Source of the DNA: JAOTYV01 sp964469835 | GTDB lineage: Bacteria > Pseudomonadota > Alphaproteobacteria > UBA8366 | Length of the DNA stretch: 5,877 nucleotides | Assembly: GCA_964469835.1 (NCBI GenBank) | Contig: CAYYBI010000574.1 | Coordinates: forward strand, 1-5,877 | Reading direction: 5' to 3' | Part shown: one piece after another, positions 1-5,241 of the stretch | Position numbering within the stretch: position 1 is the first letter of the stretch | Layout of the letters: each line of letters opens with the position of its first letter | Made by a program: the position numbers and the translations under genes | The notes under the pieces: model-generated | Database searches by the model: none | Told to the model about the DNA's origin: nothing | What the model saw: only the letters and a program-made list of their open reading frames with translations

Positions 1-1
1 A

Positions 2-433
2 AGTGCGATCGTCTTCGACGCGAAGCTTCTAGACTGTCCCATAGAGGCGGCGGATAACGAGTTGTTGAAAATCCTGAAGCATCACTGTCGTCTGATTCTG
101 GGCGCTCGCCCAAAAACCGACGACTTGGTTTTCGATGTTCAGCAGTTGATCACGACCCTGTTGCATTCAGGCCAGCCCAAGATTGACGCTGTCGCTCGGG
201 AGCTTGGAATGAGCGCTCGTACTCTGACGCGACAGCTGGCGGAAGACGGCGTCACCTACAAAATTCTGTTGGATGAAGTGCGCCGGAAGCTGGCGCTTCA
301 GTATATGAAAGACAGACGGATCAGCGTCAAGAAAGTTGCCTATCTGCTCGGATATTCCGAAGTCGCAGCGTTCTATCATGCTTTCCGACGTTGGACCGGC
401 TCAAGCCCTGTTCAATATCGGCTGGAGAGTTGA
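2..433 (+). CDS. AraC-family transcriptional regulator, 5'-partial (C-terminal 143 residues)
   Basis: The frame is open from base 2, so the gene begins left of the window; the TTG at 62 is internal, not a start. The first visible residues (about 1-30, with the FDAKLLDCP stretch) resemble the end of the arabinose-binding-like N-terminal domain found in OruR-type AraC regulators. The rest is a complete AraC DNA-binding domain with two helix-turn-helix units. The first is around AVARELGMSARTLTRQL and the second around VKKVAYLLGYSEVAAFYHAF, followed by the family signature RRWTGSSPVQYR. Proteins of this kind bind promoter DNA in the cytoplasm and respond to a small molecule sensed by the N-terminal domain. 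The ligand and targets cannot be read here. The 3' end overlaps the convergent LuxR-type gene by 33 bp. Family assignment is firm; the subfamily is inferred from a short stretch. Confidence 0.93.
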   Translation, partial: SAIVFDAKLLDCPIEAADNELLKILKHHCRLILGARPKTDDLVFDVQQLITTLLHSGQPKIDAVARELGMSARTLTRQLAEDGVTYKILLDEVRRKLALQYMKDRRISVKKVAYLLGYSEVAAFYHAFRRWTGSSPVQYRLES

Positions 434-1153
434 GTCATCATCGTTGACCCCGAGCGAATTGGCCCGAACCTCCGGACAGCCATGCCGCGCCATAAAGACG
501 GCGGCATGAGTTCGATTGCGGAAGTGCAGCTTACGGAGAATACTTCGGACGATCGCCTTGGTCCTAGTTACCGAAAAGTCCAGCCGCTTCGATATACCGA
601 GATTGCTGTGGCCAACTCCCAGCTGTTCAAGGACCAAACGTTCTTCTGGATCAAGTCTGTGCATTAGTTGCAGTCGAAGGCCATCGAGACCAAAATCGCT
701 ACCAACGCCGGCAGGTAAAATCGTGTAACCGTAACTGCTTAGCCCAACGAGCATACCGATCTGCTCTAGCATGAGGTCCGTAAGCAGCCAAGCGTCGGCC
801 AGAAGTAGGGTATTCGCGGCCTTGAGCAACTGATCACTGGTTAGGGCGACAATGACGCGCGCATGACGTGATACCCTCACAAGGGCATTGGCATCAGTTT
901 CCAGCAGTTTTTGGAATTCCTCGAACCACACGATCAAATAGTCGGTGCGAAGGGCACCGACGGTCGGTGCGAAATCCAGGCCCTTGATCGTTGTCACCTC
1001 GAAGCTCGAAAAGCGACTCAGCGCAGTGAGCGTCCTTTCACGTTCGGCGGCAGGAGCGATGGAGACAAAAATTCGGCTGGTATGCCCATGCCGTGTCCGC
1101 GGATGCGCCGTGATGGTGTCCTCTAACAACATTCGATGTCTTGCCAAATCCAT
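401..1153 (-). CDS. LuxR/NarL-type regulator with degenerate receiver-like domain
   Basis: This 250-residue protein has a C-terminal LuxR (GerE-type) helix-turn-helix at about residues 166-222. Key segments are LDPEERLVLEQLGVGHSN, ISKRLDFSVTRTKAIVRSIL and RKLHFRNRTHAAVF, which match the usual 'L..rE..VL..l..G.sN..IA..L..s..TvK.hv..il.KL...nR..A'. The first 150 residues look like a response-regulator receiver by hydrophobic pattern. However, the N-terminal acidic pair is absent (RIFVSIAP), the phospho-acceptor position after strand 3 appears to be Trp76 (YLIVW), and the conserved Lys appears to be Thr125 (WLLTD). It is therefore probably a phosphorylation-independent DNA-binding regulator. The ATG at 1153 is chosen as the most upstream start; only a weak GGTGA/GACGAGAA purine stretch precedes it. 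The 28-residue tail after the HTH reads into the convergent AraC gene. No partner kinase gene is visible. Confidence 0.85.
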   Translation of the reverse strand: MDLARHRMLLEDTITAHPRTRHGHTSRIFVSIAPAAERERTLTALSRFSSFEVTTIKGLDFAPTVGALRTDYLIVWFEEFQKLLETDANALVRVSRHARVIVALTSDQLLKAANTLLLADAWLLTDLMLEQIGMLVGLSSYGYTILPAGVGSDFGLDGLRLQLMHRLDPEERLVLEQLGVGHSNLGISKRLDFSVTRTKAIVRSILRKLHFRNRTHAAVFMARHGCPEVRANSLGVNDDDSTLQPILNRA

Positions 1154-1500
1154 TTCTCGTCACCCGACAGAAAGCCCATCCACAACCATTTGCTCCGTTT
1201 CTTCGTCTGTTTGTAGATTTGCATTAACTGTGATTGCGCCTTTCTTTGACCATTAAGTGCTTCATAGGATGGGGGGAGGTGGTAATTCAATTCAGGTCAA
1301 ATCCGGTAGTGGAAAGAAGACAAGACCCCGAAACAGGAGTACCAGGCTATGATCGTCAGAAGCCGCATCCTGGTCGCGCCATCAAGGCTTCCGTTGTGAG
1401 TGTGATCTTGCCGCCGGACTAACGATCCATAACGACCCCGTTCGGCTGGCGAAGGTTAAAACGGAAATGACCCAGTAGTCGATTGCGACTAGGTTTTAAA
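1154..1500. other. Intergenic stretch without a recognisable gene
   Basis: Between the LuxR-type start and the transposase remnant I see no convincing coding region. The part next to the LuxR start (about 1180-1260) is comparatively AT-rich and should hold that gene's promoter, but I find no clear -35/-10 pair. A 62-residue frame on the + strand (1234-1422) has no family signature. An imperfect palindrome, ggttttaaaatcc, lies at about 1493-1505, close to the likely outer end of the IS remnant. Confidence 0.5.
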
Positions 1501-1850
1501 ATCCAAGTTATCGTTGATATTCCCAGCCAAACTTTTGATATTTGGGATCAATGCTGAATTCTGGCGTTTGGTTCGGGATTCCCCATGTGAATTCCTCTGA
1601 CAGGGCCGATGAAAATGCAGCCTCGCTCAATTGTCCATCGGCTTGCGCTGTGGCGATCAATACCGGATGTTGGGAGTGGTTTCGGTCTGAGCCGGTTGAT
1701 GCGGCGCAGGATGTCGGCAAACAAGGTTTCCGGGATCGCGATCCCGGCAAGCTGGAATGTGACATAGCGGCCACGGCGTACGCCCTTCACGCCGATCTTG
1801 ACCAATCACTCGCGCAATGTGGCCAGTGATCAAGGGACGATCTTATTTCA
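1500..1850 (-). mobile_element. Decayed 3' end of an IS1380-type insertion sequence
   Basis: The transposase tail is followed on the - strand by non-family sequence containing a 'catggggaatcccg' stretch (about 1579-1592) and a 'gggaatatcaacgataac' stretch (about 1507-1524). These may be the non-coding terminal part of the element. No matching second inverted repeat and no target-site duplication is visible, because the rest of the element is missing. The boundaries are approximate; only the transposase homology is well supported. Confidence 0.4.
1655..1847 (-). pseudogene. IS1380-family transposase, C-terminal remnant
   Basis: Read on the - strand from about 1847, the frame gives NKIVP, a TGA (1832-1830), SLATLRE, a second TGA (1808-1806), then LVKIGVKGVRRGRYV, TFQLAGIAIPETLFADIL and RRINRLRPKP. 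This matches, from memory, the end of IS1380-family transposases (DDE group 1), which typically read 'WSLTTLREkLiKIGAKVVrHgrYVTFQLAEVAVPreLFaaILrrI.rL'. The first TGA falls where the family has Trp, consistent with TGG to TGA decay. The second replaces a variable residue before the LVKIG segment. The catalytic DDE part is absent, so this cannot be an active transposase. The frame runs on to a TGA at 1550-1548 without family resemblance. Confidence 0.72.
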
Positions 1851-1877
1851 AGCAGCCCTTGCGTCCGTTGTTGTTTG

Positions 1878-1946
1878 CTAAAAGCTGACAATTCCACTGC
1901 CGCATCCGTATGGCCGCTTCTCGAGCCAAAAGCCGACATTCGCGTG
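1878..1946 (+). repeat. Intergenic 'KAD...PKADIR' repeat unit of Bradyrhizobium type
   Basis: Two related blocks, ctaaaagctgac (1878-1889) and ccaaaagccgacattcgc (1926-1943), lie exactly 48 bp apart in one frame. They would encode LKAD and PKADIRV if translated; the frame ends at a TAG shortly after. I recall many Bradyrhizobium-type genomes carrying dispersed intergenic copies that translate as PPKADI-like motifs at similar spacing, often mis-annotated as tiny proteins. The two blocks and their spacing are seen directly; membership of that repeat family is inferred. I do not regard it as a gene. Confidence 0.4.
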
Positions 1947-2199
1947 AAGGGTGATGAATGGATCCACTAGGCTGACCCCCGTCGTTGAAATCTCCAACTG
2001 AGATGAGGTGAAGGGCTGCTGCATTCGGCGTCGGCGCGGCAATCATTCGGTGTCAGACCCAACGCGCGTTTGACAAGGCTCCGCCGGGCTTGGCACAGTC
2101 TTAAATCATCGCGAGATTCCTTCATACGGTCGCGCAGATGCCAAGTTGAACCGAATGCCTCGTGGCCCTGCCGGCCGCGCCGTCGCATTCCAGACACCG
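1947..2199. other. Intergenic region upstream of the aminotransferase, no gene seen
   Basis: No coding region is supported here. The stretch must contain the promoter of the aminotransferase. It holds an exact TTGACA at 2070-2075 without a well-placed -10, and a TTGGCAC-containing block at 2090-2105 that partly fits a sigma-54 promoter. Confidence 0.4.
2090..2105 (+). promoter_or_regulatory. Possible sigma-54-like promoter with degenerate -12 element
   Basis: The block reads TTGGCAC, A, GTC, TTAAA against the sigma-54 consensus TTGGCAC-R-NNN-TTGCW. The -24 half is perfect and the spacing is right, but the GC of the -12 half, normally the most conserved part, is AA. It lies about 108 bp before the chosen start of the aminotransferase. 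This is weak evidence and may be chance. Confidence 0.18.
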
Positions 2200-2205
2200 A
2201 AAGGG
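2200..2205 (+). promoter_or_regulatory. Ribosome binding site that decides the aminotransferase start
   Basis: AAAGGG lies 7 nt before the ATG at 2213. The upstream in-frame GTG at 2162 has no comparable purine-rich site, and it would add 17 residues with no family resemblance. Confidence 0.6.
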
Positions 2206-2212
2206 TCAGCCG

Positions 2213-3496
2213 ATGTCCGCAAATCCGATCCCCGCAAATCCCTTGTTCGACAAGGCCAAAGACGTCCTGCCGGGCGGTACGTTCGGCAATACCTCGGGTG
2301 ACATCATCATCCGCGAGGGGCGCGGCAGCCGCGTCTGGGATGAGGACGGCAATGAATATGTCGACTACCTCATCGGCTCCGGCCCGATGCTGGTCGGGCA
2401 CGCGCACCCGGAAGTCAACGCCGCCGCGCAGGCGCAGCTCGCGCACGGCACCACATTTTTTGCCAACAACCGGCAGGGCATCGAGCTCGCCGAAGCGGTC
2501 ATCGACGCCGTGCCCTGCGCCGAAAAGGTGCGATTTGCTTGCACCGGATCGGAAGCGGACGCGTTCGCGATGCGGCTCGCCCGGGCCTATACGGGCCGCG
2601 ACAAGATCCTCAAATTCGAAGGCGGCTATCACGGCTACAGCGACTACGGGCTGATGAGCATGACGCCGCAAAAGCCCGTCAACTACGATCATCCCATTCC
2701 GGATTCGGCGGGCATTCCTGAAAATGTCGGCGAGAACATGGTGGTCGCGCCGTTCAACGACGCCGACGCGGTCGAAAGCCTGATCCGCGAACACAAGGGA
2801 ACGATCGCGGCCGTAATGATGGAGCCGCTGCAGCGGCTGGTTCCGCCGCAGCCGGGCTTCCTGGAGGCGATGCGCGAGCTCACACTGGCCAACGACATGC
2901 TGCTGGTGTTCGACGAGGTGGTGACCGGGTTCCGCTTGGCCTATGGCGGCGCCCAGGAATATTACGGCGTCACGCCGGATATCTGCACGCTCGGCAAGGC
3001 GGTCGGCGGGGGTTTCCCCCTGTCGGCAATCGCCGGGACTAACGATGTCATGGCGTGTTTCGACAAGGACGTCGCCGCGCTGGAAAAATACGTGCCGATG
3101 ACGGGCACGCTGTCCGGCAACCCGATTGCGGCGGCGGCCGGGCTGGCGACGCTGGAAATCCTCAAGCGTCCCGGAACCTACGAGAAGCTGTTCGAGAATG
3201 GCCGCCGGCTGATGGCCGGATTGCGGGATAGCCTGGATCGCGCGGGCGTCGAGGCGGAAATCGTCGGCGTGCCGTCGCTGTTCGATCTCGTCTTCACTTC
3301 GGGCGAGGTCCGCAACTACCGCGACACGCTGCGCGGCGACGCCGCAAAGATGCGGCAGCTCAACGGGTTGTTGCGCGAGCGCGGCATTCTCAAGGGCGAG
3401 AGCAAATACTACCTGTCGACCTCGCTCGAAGAGGCGGATATCCAACAGACGCTGGATGCCTGGGACGACGCCCTGCCGATATTGGCGGCCGGCTAA
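2213..3496 (+). CDS. Class III PLP-dependent aminotransferase, glutamate-1-semialdehyde aminomutase-like
   Basis: This 427-residue cytoplasmic enzyme has the length of HemL-type class III aminotransferases. Visible motifs are: GPMLVGHAHPEV (57-68); CTGSEADAFAMRLARAYTGR (110-129) for cofactor phosphate binding; KFEGGYHGYSD with Tyr139-His140; FDEVVTGFR with Asp234 contacting the PLP ring nitrogen; and LGKAVGGG with Lys262 as the expected Schiff-base lysine, close to Lys265 of E. coli HemL. It probably moves an amino group between an amino acid and an oxo acid or semialdehyde. The HemL SWGPM motif is here GSGPM, so Ser56 replaces the substrate-pocket Trp, and the usual NSPVRAF segment is replaced by TFGNTSG. 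This argues against a true role in tetrapyrrole synthesis. The ATG at 2213 is chosen for its ribosome binding site. The gene ends 15 bp from a convergent dehydrogenase gene. The substrate is unknown. Confidence 0.93.
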   Translation: MSANPIPANPLFDKAKDVLPGGTFGNTSGDIIIREGRGSRVWDEDGNEYVDYLIGSGPMLVGHAHPEVNAAAQAQLAHGTTFFANNRQGIELAEAVIDAVPCAEKVRFACTGSEADAFAMRLARAYTGRDKILKFEGGYHGYSDYGLMSMTPQKPVNYDHPIPDSAGIPENVGENMVVAPFNDADAVESLIREHKGTIAAVMMEPLQRLVPPQPGFLEAMRELTLANDMLLVFDEVVTGFRLAYGGAQEYYGVTPDICTLGKAVGGGFPLSAIAGTNDVMACFDKDVAALEKYVPMTGTLSGNPIAAAAGLATLEILKRPGTYEKLFENGRRLMAGLRDSLDRAGVEAEIVGVPSLFDLVFTSGEVRNYRDTLRGDAAKMRQLNGLLRERGILKGESKYYLSTSLEEADIQQTLDAWDDALPILAAG

Positions 3497-3511
3497 CGGG
3501 TCAACCGGACT

Positions 3512-4474
3512 TCAAATCACCTGATTGTGCAGCGGTTCGTCGCCGCGCGCGAGCCGGTTCAGGTTTTCGAGCAGGATGTCGATGACGTTGTCTTCGTACT
3601 TCGTCGTCTCGCCGCCGGTGTGCGGCGTCAGCACCACATTGTCGAATCCCCAAAGCGGCGATCCGGCGGCCAGCGGTTCCTCGACCGTCACGTCGATGCC
3701 GGCGCCGGCGATGATTTTTCGTTGCAAGGCGTCGATCAGCGCCGGCTCGTCGACGCAACCGCCGCGGGCGACGTTGATCAGGTAGCTCGACGGCTTCATC
3801 GCAGCGAGCGCCGGTCCGTCGATCACGTTGTGCGTTTCCGGCGTCAGCGGGCAGGTCAGCACGGCAAAATCACAGCGCGGTAAAAGTCCGGGCAGCGCGT
3901 CCGATGAATGCAGTTCGTCCACATGCTCGACCGGCGTTGCGGTATCCCGCTTGATGCCGATCACGGTCATGCCAAACGCCTTCGCCAGTTTCGCGAGCCG
4001 TCCGCCGATCTTGCCGAGCCCGAAGATCAGCATCGTCTTGCCGGGTAGTTCATCCTCGCGTTGTGACAGGTCGGCGATCATGCCGCGCCATACTCCTGCG
4101 CGCTGATTGTCCCGTCCGGTGTGGATCTGGCGCGTTAGCGCCAGGATCATGGCCATGGCATGGTCGCTGACCGCATTCACGTTGACGCCGCTGGCATTGG
4201 CCAGGCGCACGCCCCTGGCGCGCAATGCGTCCTGGTCGAACTGGTCGTAGCCCGCGCCGCAAACCTGGATGAATTTCAGTTTGTCGGCGCCGGCCAGCAT
4301 ATCGTTCTTCCACACGCCGGACACCACCAGCACCTCTCCGTCACCCATCCGGGCGTAGGAATCCTCGACCGTCCAGGTCTGGTAATGGCGGATGCCGGTG
4401 TCGCGGCGTTCGAACAAGGGGGCGAGCTGATAGGCTGAATGGGCGAAATGGATGGTGATGTCCTGCAGGTTCAT
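3512..4474 (-). CDS. D-2-hydroxyacid dehydrogenase, NAD(P)-dependent
   Basis: This 320-residue protein has the typical length of the D-isomer-specific 2-hydroxyacid dehydrogenase family, which interconverts 2-oxo acids and D-2-hydroxy acids in the cytoplasm. The Rossmann glycine motif is GLGKIG (152-157). The catalytic residues are expected at Arg237 (NVARGG), Glu266 (DVTVEEP) and His285 (TPHTGG). Other family stretches are VCGAGYDQFD, VNVNAVSDHAMAMILALTR and the C-terminal EPLHNQVI. At the end of the second beta strand (VIGIKRDT) the position usually holding Asp in NAD-specific enzymes appears to be Lys175 followed by Arg176, which may favour NADP(H); this is inference. The ATG at 4474 has AAGAGG (4486-4481) 6 nt upstream. 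It lies 66 bp downstream of the NUDIX gene on the same strand and is convergent with the aminotransferase. The substrate cannot be named. Confidence 0.95.
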   Translation of the reverse strand: MNLQDITIHFAHSAYQLAPLFERRDTGIRHYQTWTVEDSYARMGDGEVLVVSGVWKNDMLAGADKLKFIQVCGAGYDQFDQDALRARGVRLANASGVNVNAVSDHAMAMILALTRQIHTGRDNQRAGVWRGMIADLSQREDELPGKTMLIFGLGKIGGRLAKLAKAFGMTVIGIKRDTATPVEHVDELHSSDALPGLLPRCDFAVLTCPLTPETHNVIDGPALAAMKPSSYLINVARGGCVDEPALIDALQRKIIAGAGIDVTVEEPLAAGSPLWGFDNVVLTPHTGGETTKYEDNVIDILLENLNRLARGDEPLHNQVI

Positions 4475-4480
4475 TGCTTG

Positions 4481-4486
4481 CCTCTT
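4481..4486 (-). promoter_or_regulatory. Ribosome binding site of the D-2-hydroxyacid dehydrogenase
   Basis: AAGAGG on the - strand is 6 nt before the ATG at 4474 and supports that start. Confidence 0.6.
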
Positions 4487-4510
4487 GCTGAATTTGTGGC
4501 CAAACGAAGA

Positions 4511-4543
4511 GTGGAGTCTAACACTCGACGGCCGCTCGCGGCC
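4511..4543 (-). terminator. Paired hairpins between the NUDIX and dehydrogenase genes (possible attenuator)
   Basis: Directly at the NUDIX stop, the - strand reads ggccgcgagcggcc (4543-4530), a near-perfect GC-rich hairpin. It is followed by gagtgttagactccactc (4528-4511), which can fold as GAGTG/CACTC or GAGT/ACTC. Only a short, broken T-rich stretch (cttcgttt) follows, so this is not a convincing intrinsic terminator. It could stabilise the upstream message or reduce read-through into the dehydrogenase gene. Confidence 0.25.
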
Positions 4544-5241
4544 TATTCCTCGCGCAGCACGATTTCGCCCGGAACCCGTTGGGTGAACATCGGTGTCGGG
4601 CGGTCTTTCGCACCGTCGAATTCGCCGCGCCAGTACTTCGCCGCTTCCTCCAGCACCAGCCCCGTCACGTTGACGATGTTTAGCGTTTCCGCCGCGCGCA
4701 CGGTGCGCCAGCCGATATCTTCCAGTTCGGTGACTTGCCTGAGCTCACCGGAGACGGTGGCGCCGTTTGCGATGAAAAATCGGGTATTGAAACGGATCGG
4801 CACATAGGACGGCGTGACCGCGCGCATCAGATAGTCCAGCGCCCCCAGATCGGGCGCCAGGCCCGCATTGGCGTAGGCATCAAGGGCGGGACACCCGTCA
4901 ACGCCTTGGGCGGCGCCGGGGGCGCCCAGCATCAGGCCGGTTTCTTCCCAGGTTTCGCGTAGCGCGGTCCAGGGCAGGGCGCGGGCGAGCGGTGGCGGCG
5001 CCTTGCGGCCGAGCCGTTCGATCACGGCGCCGGCGGCATCCCGCTCGGTCTTCAGGTTGAAGTCTCCGCGATCGACTGCCCCGCCGGGGAAAACATAGAC
5101 GCCCGGCATGAAACGCGACGCCAGCGGCCGCCGCCCCATCAGGACCTCAGGACCATCCGTGCCGTCGCGCAGCAGGATCAGGCTGGCGGCATCACGTGGT
5201 TTGACAGGGTCGTCGCGCTTTCCGGAGTTATCGGGAGGCAT
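4543..5241 (-). CDS. NUDIX hydrolase with split Nudix box (NUDT19-like)
   Basis: This 232-residue protein has the Nudix catalytic helix RETWEETGL (95-103), supplying the metal-binding glutamates. The fold start is AASLILLRD (18-26) and MGRRP...FMPGVYVFPGGAVD (36-57). In a standard Nudix box, 13 residues separate the Gly from the REUXEE block; here Gly54 and Arg95 are 41 apart, so about 27 residues are inserted inside the box. I recall such an insertion in NUDT19-like acyl-CoA diphosphatases, so hydrolysis of a CoA-type or other nucleoside diphosphate derivative is plausible, but the substrate is not shown. The later segment SYVPIRFNTRFFIA (145-158) also fits that group. The start ATG lies inside the end of the peptidase gene (14 bp overlap), with AAGG shortly upstream, suggesting translational coupling. 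The dehydrogenase gene follows on the same strand. Confidence 0.87.
   Translation of the reverse strand: MPPDNSGKRDDPVKPRDAASLILLRDGTDGPEVLMGRRPLASRFMPGVYVFPGGAVDRGDFNLKTERDAAGAVIERLGRKAPPPLARALPWTALRETWEETGLMLGAPGAAQGVDGCPALDAYANAGLAPDLGALDYLMRAVTPSYVPIRFNTRFFIANGATVSGELRQVTELEDIGWRTVRAAETLNIVNVTGLVLEEAAKYWRGEFDGAKDRPTPMFTQRVPGEIVLREE

Noticed and set aside
1234..1422. A 62-residue + strand open frame
   Set aside because: No recognisable domain; the upstream part reads through an AT-rich promoter-like region. A translated search would be needed to revive it.
1508..1774. An 88-residue - strand frame overlapping the IS remnant
   Set aside because: It is out of phase with the transposase homology, which lies in the neighbouring frame.
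1843..2046. A 67-residue - strand open frame
   Set aside because: It has no ribosome binding site or family signature and covers the repeat blocks and IS edge.
2070..2075. TTGACA as a -35 box
   Set aside because: At 16-18 bp spacing there is no TATAAT-like hexamer; the nearest AT-rich block is about 24 bp away.
2162..2212. Upstream GTG start for the aminotransferase
   Set aside because: The extra 17 residues have no family resemblance and no ribosome binding site; AAAGGG sits 7 nt before the ATG at 2213.
1967..3445. A 492-residue open frame on the - strand opposite the aminotransferase
   Set aside because: It lacks any family motif and is rich in Arg, His and Asp, as expected for the antisense of a GC-rich gene. 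The + strand gene has complete class III aminotransferase motifs.
2213..3496. Calling the aminotransferase hemL
   Set aside because: The SWGPM Trp and the NSPVRAF segment of true glutamate-1-semialdehyde aminomutases are replaced.
3497..3511. A terminator between the convergent aminotransferase and dehydrogenase genes
   Set aside because: Only 15 bp lie between the stops and no stem longer than about 3 bp with a T-run is visible.
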